Assembly (NCBI GenBank): GCA_036873755.1
Contig: JAVTVY010025208.1
Location: 38,154 to 102,153, forward strand
Source: Hanleya hanleyi
Taxonomy: Eukaryota > Mollusca > Polyplacophora > Lepidopleurida > Hanleyidae
Length of the DNA stretch: 64,000 nucleotides
Direction: 5' to 3'
Shown: positions 43,735 through 56,775 of the stretch, piece after piece
Layout of the letters: each line of letters begins with the position of its first letter
How positions within the stretch are numbered: position 1 is the stretch's first letter
Notes under the pieces: generated by a model
The model's input: the letters and a program-made list of their open reading frames with translations, nothing else
Database searches by the model: none
What the model was told of the DNA's origin: nothing
Program-made: the position numbers and the translations under genes

Positions 43735-45065
43735 CGAATACTGACTGACACATATGACGAATATAATGCTTGCGTTAAGGTTTAACTGGATAGTGGAAAA
43801 CACGAAGCGAAAGTTGCTGTGTGGTAAGTTGTACGAGAATAAGATATATTCCAAGGGGAACATGGGAATGTCAATGGTAGGCATGGTCAGAATGAGAACT
43901 TAACGCTCTACAGGGGCTGAACACAGAACATGTCAATGTGCCTACTTATCTGAGAAAATTGTCGGCCAGGGGATGTATACATTCATATATGTAAATATTA
44001 AATACGAGATCGGTATAACGAGTAAACTTAAAATATTAGACGTAGCTTGGCTCTCAACGCTTTATCTCGTGAACTTAATAGCTGCTAACTTCGTTCACGA
44101 GGCCAGTGCCCAGAACAAATCATTATTGGATTGTCATCATTATTGGGCCTCTGTAACTGACAAGATTTAAACTGCATCAGAATGAAGAATCCTGCTATGC
44201 CTTTAGTAACCTTCTCAGCGTTACTCTGACCGTCCAGTTCCTCTCAAGCACGTAACCGATCATACTTTATACGATCAAATATCCCGCATGTCCATTTGAC
44301 CGTAAAAGTTTTCTGTACCAGAAAATGGATCGTCAGAATGACCATCTTCTCATGGCGGTACCCCGTGTGCTTCTGTGTTTGTCCAGATCGTACCCTGCAA
44401 TTTAAGTGAAAGAGTTGGAAAACACTTTAAGTTTGTGGACATTAGCGCGGTAAGTTTTTGTACCAAATCTGTAAATTTCCAAATCTAACGTGCTCACACG
44501 CATGACACAAAATAACCTGTTTTATTCACAGCAGTATGATGAAATACGTCAGATACAGCCGATATTGTTGGTTTGTTTCAAATTTCGTTGTCTTCCCAAT
44601 CAAGATAGCCTTCGGTGCGTCTGTTCGCGTAAATATTGATATTATTTCAGATGTTCCATCTATTCGCCGAGGACAGATCATAAATATTTCATAAAAGCTC
44701 CAGTCCGCTGGGAATATTACTGATATGTATTTACGTTCTTCCTATTGAAACTTCCTGCCATAATTTACTTCCTGGAAATAGAAACCAGGGTATCCGTTTT
44801 AATGAGGCAGTTTTGGAATCCATATACACTGGTAATTGAAAAAAGGGAAGATAATGAAGAGACAGACAGGCTACTGGGTACTCTACTCAGATTTACCCTT
44901 TGAACTTAATCCATCGTGAAATAATTTACGAAGTGAACTGATAGATATTTAATATTTCCTTGTGTCTTTCAGCACGATGCTCTACTGCTTGTTGAAATTT
45001 ATTGAACTCCGGATGATTATACTTGGAAAACATCTGGTAGAAAATCAGTAACGACTCAAATAAAT
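43735..45065 (+). repeat. R unit copy 5
   Basis: Colinear with 20750-22270 through the signal-peptide-like frame (about 44000-44170) and the 'tgtctttcagcacgatgctc' block at 44965. It passes into a jockey-like element at the same point as copy 2. Confidence 0.75.
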
Positions 45066-45905
45066 ATAATTCAGCTTGAAGAGAGAGAGAGAGAAAGAGA
45101 GATGGGGTTAAGATTTGAAGGTGCGTCCTGCAATATTTAAGCTCTATAGCGACGGTCAAACGAAATTCTAAATATTCTAACAAAAACAAGTTATTAAACT
45201 AGCAATCTCGAAGTAATCAACACAACACATTGAAAACATGTACATGCATTAAAAATCTCTTATTTTCCTTGCAATCTATACAGTCGATCAGAATATGTTT
45301 CAATCTGAGATCTTCTAAGCATGGAACACACACTGGGCTGGTTCTTTCCTTAGTAAATGTTCGTGAGTTAATCGTGTTTGGCTGATTCTACATCGCCTGA
45401 TCATGGCTTGATCAAAACGTTTCCGGCTCCTCAGAGTTTAGCCTACAGCTCATGCAGTTTGTTATTATCCAAAGCATCCCATACATATTGAAGAAGCTTC
45501 CCCCATAAGCACCGATAGAGGGACTTAAATCGCTATACGGGGTTCCAGCAGGATCAGCCTCATTATCTAAGGCTACCTTAGCCATTTCATTATTTCCTTT
45601 GATGTCAAAATGACTAGGAAACCAACAAAACACATTATCAACCTGTTGATTAAATCTACGGTCATTCAATTGTAGAATAATCAAGATGGTGGGATGAGTT
45701 GACGTTCCATAAAGGCATGACAGTGAATCTGAGAATAAGACATATTTTCCTCATTTAGTGGACCCAATGCCTTCTAAAGCTAACAATATAGCTTTGGCTT
45801 CTGCAGTGAATATTGAAGTTTTACCTGAAAGTCGAAAGGTTTTATTTTCGAAACTAAAGTTAGTAGCACACGCTACTCTCACCATCTTTAGAACCATCTA
45901 TAGAT
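45065..45905 (-). pseudogene. Jockey/I-type retrotransposon, RNase H and 3' end
   Basis: The minus strand encodes an RNase H domain: DGSKDGE near 45895, ENKTFRLSGKTSIFTAEAKA-like sequence with the catalytic Glu near 45800, FSDSLSCL near 45740 and WFPSHFDIKGN near 45610. The tail segment ALDNEADPAGTPYSDLSPSI follows at 45500-45570. Stops and frame shifts are present. It is the sister of 22270-24660, and it lacks the PLE insertion seen there, so it gives the uninterrupted version of that site. Confidence 0.8.
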
Positions 45906-48900
45906 ATACAGTATCAGATTGAAGAATCCGCTATACTTCTAGTAACCTGCTCTGCGTCAGAAAGATATGGTTCGTCTGACCGTTCAGTTTCTCTTATGCA
46001 CGTAATACCGACAATACACCATTTGACCAAATAACCCGCATGTCCATTTGACCGTATAAAGTTAGGTCGGTCATCACGTCTGTACCAGAAAATGAATCGT
46101 CAGAATGACCATATTCTTATGGCCGCACACCGTGTGCTTGTTCGCTTATGTTCGTGAGTTACAATTTAAGTGAATGAGTAGAAAAAACAAGTTTTTGTAC
46201 TGAATCCGTAAAATTTTGCTCATACGCATGACACAGGTCTTGATATAGCTGAAATAGGTCAGACATAGTCCGTATTGTTTGTTTTGTTTCAAATTTCGTC
46301 TGCCCAAGCACAGATAGCTTTCCGTGCGTCTGTTCGCGTAAGCACTGATACTATTTTAGGTTCATACTCCATGTTAGAAATCACGAAAAATGCATACAGT
46401 AGCTAAGTCTGGGGACAACAATATTTCTAGACTTGAGCCTTTTCAACTGCACAAAGACTCGGACAATAGCGTCCTACATGAAGTATCTACATTATTTCAG
46501 GTGTTCCATCTATTCGTCGACCATAGAGCACGAATATTGCATAAAAGCACCTGCCCACTGGGAATGTTAGTGATGTATTCACGTTCCTATTGCAAATTTC
46601 TGTCATCCAGTTGCTGCTCGAATTTCCTTTGATCGTTTACTTGTAATATTTTCACTACACAAGTCACCTGATGTGTGTTAAAAATATCGCATATGGTGCA
46701 TTTGAAATACGCTGGAGACTACCTCCTTTTCGCGGATTACATGAAAAGAGGCGGAGCGCCACTCATGTTCTGATGTTCATTGGATAAAACAGTTACATGA
46801 TAGACAATGGACAATGTGTGCCAAATATTGCTAAGATATTGCACTCTAGGGGCTTCGCCCCCTCCATCGCAATATCTTGCCAATTTCTGGCATACATTGT
46901 CTCGTGTCATAATACAACATAATTTACTACAATATAATTTACATCTGGGAAATAAAAGCCAATGTATACGTTTTAATGATGTACTTTTGAAACGCATATA
47001 CACTGATCATTGGAAACAAGGGAAAATAATGGTGAGACATACCGGCTACTGGGAACACTACTCAGATTTATCCCGTAAATGCTGTTATCCAGAAAACGAT
47101 TATAGAATATAATCCATCGGGAAACAATTTACAATGCGAGCTGATAAATACTTAATATTTCCTTGTGTCTTTTAGCACGATGCTGTATTTCTTGTTGATA
47201 TATATTGGACCCTGGGTGATTATACCAAGACAACATCTGCAGGTAGCAAAGTCAGCAATGACTCAAATAACATTGATCCATCATGAAAGCACCAGTTCAT
47301 GGATACATCTTCTTCTTGTCACCTCCGGAATAAGACGATGTCCCGTAGTGATAATGGTATATCTGGACACCGAATATTACGTTATCTACGGAGTCTATGA
47401 GGGGAAAACAGGTCATATTTACATTCCGGATATCCTAATTGCATTAACATAAAGCATTAGTGACTTGCTGTTTTAATGCTGTAATTAGACGTAGGTTGAT
47501 GTAGCTAATATCACACTATCTGAAACGGATCAGTTCAAAAGAGGGAGGTGCTGAGTAGGTTCATACTTCATGTAGAATCACGAGACAATGCATACAATAG
47601 CCAAGTCTGGGGACAACAATGTGTCTAGCCCTGTGCCTTTTCAGCGACACAAAGACCCAGACTGCACAGATTGTTCCAACATGCGTCAGTTGCATGTCGA
47701 TGGAATGATTTCACGATTATGTTGCATGATTTACGACGTCGTTATTTATGATGCAGAACCGATCGATACCACTGTACACATCAAATATTGACGACATACT
47801 AAAGATGACACCGATAAATCCAGGAACAGAAAATACATTAAAGCAATAGTATCTTCCAATAAGATCTAGAGCAATACAAAACAGTGCTGTTCTTGCTCCG
47901 TCATTACAATGATAAACGTGCAGGCAACTGTGATATAAAATATAGCGAACTCCCCGCGTCTCTACCCTAAGGTTATGTTCAGAGATATTTAGACAAGTAC
48001 CGATTATGGAAAAATAATAAAATAACTCAATGACGAATGACCGGAAGAAAAGGTAGTGATCATGCCTGGTTTTCACAGGAGATTTTCCCTGAGCCATCCA
48101 GTGGTAACAGAATGTTATTTTATGGATTCCTCTTTAATGATGTGGAGCTGACGTTTTGTTGGAGATAGAAGTACTTCTAACTTTTTCAAAGCTAATGGTT
48201 AGTTGTTATTCATAAAATAGCCCTGTGTTATACACGCCGCCTTCTAAATGCCTATCAATGATATCATCCATTAAATACTCAATTTTCGACATTCCGCTTA
48301 TAGGAAGGTTCCTTATGTCATCCCGTTTGATTTTAGTTTATATATATTGGTATCGTCTTGCATCTTAAACGCAAGGAATGCGAAAATATTGGGAGCCATT
48401 CTTTATTACAATTTTTGAGCTCCTGATGACGTTCCGGTGACGTTACAAACACGGGAAAATTTATATTCCGATCTTGTATTATTATATATATCCTTAGATA
48501 TTGTTTCCAGATACAAATTGAATGAGTTGTTTGACAATTATCAAACGAAATTAGATTGAGTCATTATGCCACATAGTCTACTATTAGTTTAGAAACCTTC
48601 TCTATGTGTTTGTTTGTCGGGATCATGCGGCCACAATCTTAGTCCACTGGAATGTATTGGGTTCATGCAACGAATTCGACATAATACGCATGACTGGACA
48701 TAATAACTAGCCTATGCTTATGTATGTTTTTATTTGGTGCTAATGCTATCATGTGAATTAGGTCGTTATACCTAAAATCTAAAGACTTATGCCATCATTA
48801 TACATGTCTGTGTGGTCATGTGATTCCTTATAACGACTTCACAACGTTTATCATATGGATTAAGAATACTGATCAGCGATACGTATTTGACATTTTTGGA

Positions 48901-49246
48901 ACATCGTGATGTCTTGCTGGCATCATTAAAAACTGTTGACCGCTTCTGCATTGCAGGAGGTTTGGTTTATGTATACTATGATTTATCCTTTTACTTTGGT
49001 GTTGATGATATTATATGAATTAGGTCTTTGGATTATGAACGCGGAAATTATCTAATGAACGACGGCTGAATATTGAATGACGGACTAGATGCTTGTATCT
49101 TGTCAGTATGCAGGCATCGTTTTCCCCCACTTTAAAATGTTGTGTTTAGTTTGGATTATGGATGCGGGAATTATTTAATGGATGACGGCTGAATATCGAA
49201 TGGAAAACTAGAAGTTTGTATTTTTTACCCAATATTCAAATGAAAC
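45905..49246 (+). repeat. R unit copy 6
   Basis: Joins directly after the jockey-like piece and runs through blocks matching 25090-28400 in order, more diverged than copies 1 and 3. It includes a hairpin insertion (46600-46915, with GATATTGCACTC..GGGGC TTC GCCCC) and the frame at 47165-47452. At 48790-49100 it carries a piece matching the PLE 3' tail, and the last 150 bp of that piece is partly duplicated at 49153-49224. No complete gene is seen. Confidence 0.7.
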
Positions 49247-52140
49247 CATTCATTTTGAATTTAGCCATAATTACTTTCTACCCAGGATTATGCAGTTGGT
49301 ATCAAAATAATTTTGTTCAAACTTCAGGAAAACCTCACGCTTATGACAAACTAGAAGCTTATTGGGTTAAGAAGGTCAAGGCCACTGACACTGAGTCAGA
49401 GTTTGGTCTGAATCGCTCTCCATTACCATTGTTGGCTCATCCGCCCGTTAGTTGGATTATATCGTCTTTCCCTTGACTTATTATCTATCTATTTCAAATC
49501 GGTAGCTCAGCTACTTACACAATTGTCAATTTTGTTCGACAGGTTTGCACAATTGCAAATATGCATAAAACAAAACAAATAAGAAGAAACCAGTCACTGA
49601 GCATTGTTTGTCTACCTGCAAGAAACGAGACTTTTTCAATAACTATTTTTTAAAATAATTTTCATTTTGTGCTTGACTGGAATAGGTGTTTTACTGCTAT
49701 TTTATTGTGAATGACGACTGAATACTGAATGACAGACCTGACGAATATGTTTTAGCGGTACAATGTAATGAAACCATCAGGAGATGCTGGGGCATTGCAG
49801 GCACACCTACTATTGAGTAATCTGTTCGCACTAGTAAACGTTCTCCAACCAGGACTGCGATGTCTCTATTGCGGTATTATTAGAGGAGTAACAAATTTCA
49901 GTGAGTCAATTTCTATCTTACATAACAGTTTCCGATCTCGGATATTTTTCCTTCGAATCCAGAGCTACAATTCCGACTAGATAGGTAGACTTCTTCTATA
50001 ATCTGGATGATGGAGTTTTAGCAGCCATGGTATGGGTCAGAAAACTTATTACTGTGATTATCTCCTATTCACTTAGAGAGGTAGACCTCTGTGTCGTCTT
50101 GACAACATACTGTTGCTCACAATTCCTCATAATAAACTAAGAAATTAGAGCTAAAAGTAAACCACAAAGGTCAACATATGAATTACTTAAATTTGATTTA
50201 CCAGTTAAAGGGGAGCTAAATATAATTGAAGTATGAAAAATTGACACGTGATGAATGCACTGCGTGCACACTTGAAAACCGTAAAGTTGTTCGTGTTAAT
50301 CAAATGTTTCATGTTATCGTTATCCCGTGACGTTAGACGGCAGAAATCTACATAACCACATATTTGGGTAAATCTCTAACAGAGGTTATTACCATGTCAA
50401 GACGATCGCCAAAATGAGGTGACGGTGACCACATGTTCACAGAAGCTATTTATTAGCTTATAATTTTACTGAATTTTCTACTTTCTTGTTTTCCAATATT
50501 TCTTCGCCAAATGTTCAAAGAAAATACAGGACGATAAGCTACATTCATTTTGAATTTACCCATAATTACTTTCTACCCAGGATTATGCAGTTGGTATCAA
50601 AATAATTTTGTTCAAACTTCAGGAAAACCTCACGCTTATGACAAACAAGAAGCTTATTGAGTTAAGAAGGTCAAGGCCACTGACACTATGAGTCAGAGTT
50701 TGGTCTGAATCGCTCTCCATTACCATTGTTGGCTCATCCGCCCGTTAGTTGGATTATATCGTCTTTCCCTTGACTTATTATCTATCTATTTCAAATCGGT
50801 AGCTCAGCTACTTACACGTCAATTGTCAATTTTTTACGTTCGACAGGTTTGCACAAATTGCAAATATGCATAAAATGAAAACAAATAAGAAGAAACCAGT
50901 CACTGAGCATTGTTTGTCTACTTTTCTCTTGCAAGAAACGAGACTTTTTCAATAACTATTTTTTTAAATAATTTTCATTTTGTGCTTGACTGGAATAGGT
51001 GTTTTACTGGGTTATTTTATTGTGACTGACGACTGAATACTGAATGACAGACCTGACGAATATGTTTTAGCGGTACAATGTAATGAAACCATCAGGATTG
51101 CCGTGGGGCCACTGGGAGTGATGCAGGCACACCTAAGTATGGAGTAATCCGCTCGCACCAGTAAACGTTCTCCGATCAGGACTGCGATGTCTCTATTGGA
51201 GTATATTAGAGGAGTAACAAATTTCAGTGAGTCAATTTCTATCTTACATAACAGTTTCCGATCTCGGATATTTTTCCTTCGAATCCAGAGCTACAATTCC
51301 GACTAGATAGGTAGACTTCTTCTATAATCTGGATGATGGAGTTTTAGCAGCCATGGTATGGGTCAGAAAACTTATTACTGTGATTATCTCCTATTCACTT
51401 AGAGAGGTAGACCCTGTGTCGTCTTGACAACATACTGTTGCTCACAATTCTCATAATAAACTAAGAAATTAGAGCTAAAAGTAAAACCACAAAGGTCAAC
51501 ATATGAATTACTTAAATTTGATTTACCAGTTAAAGGGGAGCTAAATATAATTGAAGTATGAAAAATTGACACGTGATGAATGCACTGCGTGCACACTTGA
51601 AAACCGTAAAGTTGTTCGTGTTAATCAAATGTTTCATGTTATCGTTATCCCGTGACGTTAGACGGCAGAAATCTACATAACCACATATTTGGGTAAATCT
51701 CTAACAGAGGTTATTACCATGTCAAGACGATCGCCAAAATGAGGTGACGGTGACCACATGTTCACAGAAGCTATTTATTAGCTTATAATTTTACTGAATT
51801 TTCTACTTTCTTGTTTTCCAATATTTCTTCGCCAAATGTTCAAAGAAAATACAGGACGATAAGCTACATTCATTTTGAATTTACCCATAATTACTTTCTA
51901 CCCAGGATTATGCAGTTGGTATCAAAATAATTTTGTTCAAACTTCAGGAAAACCTCACGCTTATGACAAACAAGAAGCTTATTGAGTTAAGAAGGTCAAG
52001 GCCACTGACACTATGAGTCAGAGTTTGGTCTGAATCGCTCTCCATTGCCATTGTTGGCTCATCCGCCCGTTAGTTGGATTATATCGGCTTTCCCTTGACT
52101 TATTATCTATCTATTTCAAATCGGTAGCTCAGCTACTTAC
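49247..52140 (+). repeat. Tandem duplication, unit about 1.3 kb, 2.2 copies
   Basis: Units begin at 49247, 50542 and 51867 with cattcattttgaattt. They are nearly identical, with a few small indels (for example about 30 bp around 49530-49620 against 50815-50940). The third unit is cut at 52140, where the PLE fragment begins. Parts of the unit resemble R-unit blocks near 13850-14140. Frames at 49216 (86 codons) and 49768 (70 codons) are not kept intact in the other units, so I do not support them as genes. Confidence 0.9.
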
Positions 52141-53184
52141 GTTGGTATTGTGAATAGTTGTGATTGTGAATTGTCGAACTTTATCTATACACCATGCAAA
52201 CATATTGTGACTGGTGACCTTGATGTGGTGAGTGATAAGGATCTGAAATTACTCCTGATGAAAGGACCTAAATATAGAGAGCCAAGAAGAATAAATCTGA
52301 AGGCGGACCAAAAGATAGTCCTGACTGCATTAGAACAGTACGTTATTGATTGGTCTAAGCGAGAAAAAGTTGAACCTACAGTACTCGCTGATTGGCTGGA
52401 CCTCACCAAGAGCAAGGTCGTTGAAACAATCCGCCATATTGACAGAAGTACTCTTCCCCAAGCAAAACAAGTACTGAGAAACCTCAATTCGCAAGAAGTT
52501 CTAGCAAATCTCCAGAGTAAATTCGTCATAGTCCCAGCAGACAAAGCTCCGAATAATATAATATTCATATGTAAATATTACTATTACCAGGTGCTGGTTA
52601 AAGAATTGAGTATAGACATATCTTCATCAAATACATCTACTTACTCCCAAACTGCATTTACTCTGGAAGATCTATTTAACAATCACAAAAAGTTTCTCAG
52701 GGAAAGAGGTATTTGTCTTCCAACCAATCATAGCGACATACCAAAAATATACTGGACTCCCAAAATGCATAAATCACCATACAAAGCTAGATTCATAGCT
52801 GGTTCTAGAAGCTGCACCACCAAGCTTCTTTCAACCCTATTGACGAGGGCCCTTCAGGAGGTAAAAGCATTTTGGGAAAGGTATTGCGCCACTATTTTCA
52901 AGAACTCTGGCGTTGAATGTATGTGGATATTGAAAAACTCAAAATGTCTTACGGAAGAACTTGATGCTAAAGGTCACATACCGTACAGACATGTATCCAC
53001 ATGGGATTTCTCGACTCTCTATACTACAATCCCTCATCAGGACCTTATTGACCGTATAAGTTCATTAATAGTATCTGTGTTCAAGAAAACTGATCGTAGA
53101 TATATTAATGTCGGAAGCCATAAAGCATTCTTTAGCTCGACTACATACAAGAGATATCATTCATGGGATGTTTCTTTGTTATAG
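52141..53184 (+). pseudogene. Naiad-like PLE: linker and first half of reverse transcriptase
   Basis: The frame is open from the junction at 52141. It reads SCDCELSNFIYTPCKHIVTG and DLDVVSDKDLKLLLMKGPKY, a block typical of Naiad-type PLEs. KFVIVPADKAPNNIIFICKY, IPKIYWTPKMHKSPYKARFI and VSTWDFSTLYTTIPHQDLI (motif A) follow. PLEs reverse-transcribe their RNA at target sites. The upstream GIY-YIG part is missing from this copy. The frame is lost by an indel near 53160. Confidence 0.85.
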
Positions 53185-53848
53185 AGTTGCTTGAATTTCT
53201 CATTAAAAATATCTATGTGAAATTTGGCAACACAATATATCAGCAGCATATAGGTATTCCAATGGGTACTAATTGTGCACCCCTGTTGCTGACCTGTATC
53301 TGTTCTCTTATGAATATGACTATATGCTGGTGCTTTCAAAAACCGATCCACTCAAAGCCCGTTCCTTCTCATTCACCAAACGCTATATAGACGATCTTCT
53401 CGCTGTGGATAATCGCTATATAAATGACGCAGTGAAGGATATATATCCACCTTCACTGGATTTGAAGGAAACTACAGATAGCCCTACAGGCACATCTTAT
53501 TTAGATCTCTATCTCTATAAAAATGAAGCGGGCATTCTCTCTCGTCGACTTTATGACAAAAGAGATGATTACAATTTCGACATCGTAAACTATCCCTTTC
53601 TGGATAGTAATATTCCAGTGGGACCTGCATATGGCGTATACATATCTCGCTTAGTAGCATTTGCTAGATCCTGTGTTAAATGTGATGATTTTAATCAACG
53701 TCACAAAACATTGTTGCAGAAACTTATAAAACAGGGCTATTCCACCAAGCGCCTCCACTCAAAATTTCTCAAATTTGGCGATACATATCGCATGCTGATA
53801 GCAAAATACGAACGTAGCGTGCAAGATCTATGGCGCTACGTTTCGTAA
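53163..53848 (+). pseudogene. Naiad-like PLE: second half of reverse transcriptase
   Basis: After the shift at about 53160 the protein continues as VIELLEFLIKNIYVKFGNTI and HIGIPMGTNCAPL (motif B). A second indel near 53283 follows, then ADLYLFSYEYDYM and RYIDDLLAV (motif C, YIDD). The thumb and C-terminal region ends KYERSVQDLWRYVS and a stop at 53848. The catalytic aspartates are present. Two indels in about 120 bases break the frame. Confidence 0.85.
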
Positions 53849-54245
53849 CATGTGTCTAATTCCGCTTAACCCGGGGCTAGGGGCCGTATGAGCCCATGTA
53901 CTTCAAGATCCTCATGGTACTCATATGAACAGTCACAATCAAAGCGTGACTGAGGTACATCATTTTTAGATGACGACTCTATAACGAATATTATGGATTA
54001 AGAATACTGACCAGCGATACGGATTTGATATTTTGGAACATCATGATGTCTTGCCGGCATCATTGAAAATTGTTGACCGCTTCTCTCTTGCAGGAAACAA
54101 GCCTATGTTTATGTATACTTTTGTCTTTTTGAATTTGGTGCTAATACTGTTATATGGAAATGGAATAGGTCTTTGGATTATGGACGCGGATATTCTCTAA
54201 TGGACGACGGCTGGATTATGAATGACGGACTAGACGCTTGTAATT
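53849..54245 (+). repeat. PLE 3' untranslated tail
   Basis: The 400 bp after the stop is repeated almost identically at 62459-62855. It also occurs in inverted orientation at about 22890-23300, partly at 48790-49100, and inverted at 56565-56775. All copies converge near CGGACTAGACGCTTGTAATT, which marks the probable 3' end of the element. Confidence 0.75.
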
Positions 54246-54701
54246 TGAAACACCATTAAAATATTAATCCCACAGATAAACTGGAGATATTACAAGTCAC
54301 CCATAGCCGTATGTCGGTCCGAATGAGCCGAAATCCCGATAAGCTTCTCGGTCATCCGCGCCTCGACGTTGGAAGTTATTGTTCGCTCATAATCCTGTCT
54401 GGCGAAATTTTGCTAATCCTGACATGGACATCACGGCGATTTCTTTAGTTCTACAGCCAGGAAGATCAAATTACATCTTATCGATGTGTCCAACCGATAG
54501 CGGAATGTTCGGCCTCTGGTTGGTTTGACATGGCTGAAAACGGATTTCCTAGCCGAGAGAAGCCGCAATCAACCGTTCTATTGTATTTTACTGATACAGG
54601 TATTAAACTGGAGGACTCAGATCTCGCTTCCACGATGCACTGCGCATGTATAACAGTATACAAGCTACACAACTGACACCCCTGTTTAAATATTCTGTCT
54701 T
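54246..54701. mobile_element. 456-bp insertion with 20-bp flanking repeats
   Basis: CGGACTAGACGCTTGTAATT is present on both sides (54226-54245 and 54702-54721). The segment between is unrelated to anything else in the window, has no recognisable coding sequence and has no poly-A end. Long target duplications are typical of retrotransposed sequences. The insert is therefore probably a truncated retroelement, but its family is unknown. Confidence 0.6.
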
Positions 54702-54721
54702 CGGACTAGACGCTTGTAATT

Positions 54722-56564
54722 CTGCTGTATTTTGTTAAGTTTGCTTTCCCTTATTAACAGAAGATAACTATGTATTTTATATGAGGAAAGTGCCGTTAAT
54801 ACAGTCGCAATAATCGAACTTTGTTTTGGAACAACAAAATAATCTTTTGGGATATTTCATATATTTAATTAAAGTGGCCAGATTCCTGCACTAATGCAGA
54901 CATTTGGTAGAGAAAATATGAGTAATATTTTTACAAAATGTTACTAGCTAATAATATATATTCATTATATCGAAAAAGGCTTCCTAATAGAATGTAATCT
55001 GTAGATTATATGTGGATCCTTCTTCCCTGCCGCATCTCCGCAATATAATTCCCGATCGGTAAGTGTGATTCACTTACATTTGATCAATAATCGCAACACG
55101 AGATTGTTATTCTTGGATGAACAAATTGAGAGAATATGAGTATGGCGAGATGGGAGGACCGAAAGTTCCACATGTAATATAAGGTTGTCTTACTCAAGAA
55201 TGAAATGCCCTAGCTTGTATTATACCACTGGCATTTGCATAGGCGAGAACTTCGAATATTCCCATTTGAGGACAGGAAAAAAACGTATGCTTCCATAACC
55301 CAACTTCACCTAAAAGCACAATTTTAACTGCTCTGCAAACTGACCCAGCAAACTGACATCTCAACGCTGAATTACATATACTTAAGATAAGAATTCATAC
55401 TTAAGTATAGATATCACTGAGATATTGTGAGGATATGTGGGAATGGTTATAGTATATGCAAACCTAGCAATAAGGTGTCTCACTCGCTAAACTTTTTGCT
55501 TGAAATAATTCAGCGTGATTTGACACGAAGACAGTTTTGATATTGTTTAGCTATCAGCTCCGTGAATTTAGAAACAACTCCGCCTGTTTGCCAACATCTT
55601 TACGCAACAACTGGCGGTCACATCGAAATTGTAAGATAAACAAATTTGGTTGAATTCAAGGACTGGAAGTTGTGTATGTGAGTGTGTGAATTATGGGGGA
55701 GGAGTATAGGAGAAAGAGTGAGGACGACACAGTAAAATTTCAAAACTGTGGGCTAGATGTATCGAATTTTTTCCTCAAAACATGAATATGAAATATCAAG
55801 ATTAATAACGTAAATAAAATCGTTCCCTGTATTACATAAACCCGGCAATCTCCTGTTGGTCAGCACATGTAGTACACCTCCATTTTGCAAAATAAAACAC
55901 ATCTGCTGGGCGAAAAGAGCCGAGTGGTGATGCAAGAGAAACGATTCCTCGACGGCAAATTGTTTACATAACAGAAAAGGAAGAATTGATACATTTTATA
56001 GTCTCTTTTGTTGTGTTATTATTGACGATTTATTTAGTGATAATCTGTATTGTTTGGTCTTGTTATTATAATAATGTCTCAAAATCTTCCAGTTACCGCA
56101 TCATATTTGCCTATGACACCCAATTGGCGTAGCGTTTAAATTAAAAATCTGTTGTTCAGTTCCGTGTATAAACAATTAGAACAATTTAAAGTTAAATGCT
56201 TCTATTAAACCAAAAAACATCATGGACTATTCCCCCGCCGCCCCTGTCCTTCGGGTTCCTTTCATATCCCCCAATGAGGATTTTCAACTTGACTCGATGT
56301 TATTTGCCTTTTCTAGTTATATAATATGTGATTATATTGTATGCTTAGTATAAGTTGAATGCACCACTGGCATGGTAATCCAGTGATAATCCAATGAAAC
56401 GCAGATAATGGTCCATGTTGAAGTGAAAAATAGTCAGCATAACTTTATAAAGTTAAAAACATCATCGCAAATATATAATATAGATATTATGACAAATAAG
56501 ACAAATCATATCAATTTAGAGAGTGACACGAATTGAAGATAGTATGACATAATATGGAATACAA
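54722..56564. other. No gene or known repeat seen
   Basis: AT-rich DNA without recognisable coding sequence, repeats or symmetry beyond simple AT-rich runs. Confidence 0.5.
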
Positions 56565-56775
56565 CACAAGTGTCTAGTCCGTCATTCAATATTCAGCCGT
56601 CGTCCAATAAAGAATTTCCGCGTCTATGATCCAAACACCTAATTCATATAATAACATTATCACCAAATTAAAAGGATAAATAATAGTATACATAGAGCTA
56701 GGCTAATTTCCAGTCAGACAGAAGCGGTCAACAGTTTTCAATGATGCCAGCAAGACCTCATGATGTTCGTAGCGT
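56565..56775 (-). repeat. PLE tail fragment, inverted
   Basis: The complement matches 54010-54240 in order (gtcttgctggcatcattgaaa, ctgttgaccgcttct, gcctagctctatgtatacta, ggacgacggctgaatattga, gacggactagacacttg). It is a 3'-end fragment with many differences. Confidence 0.7.
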
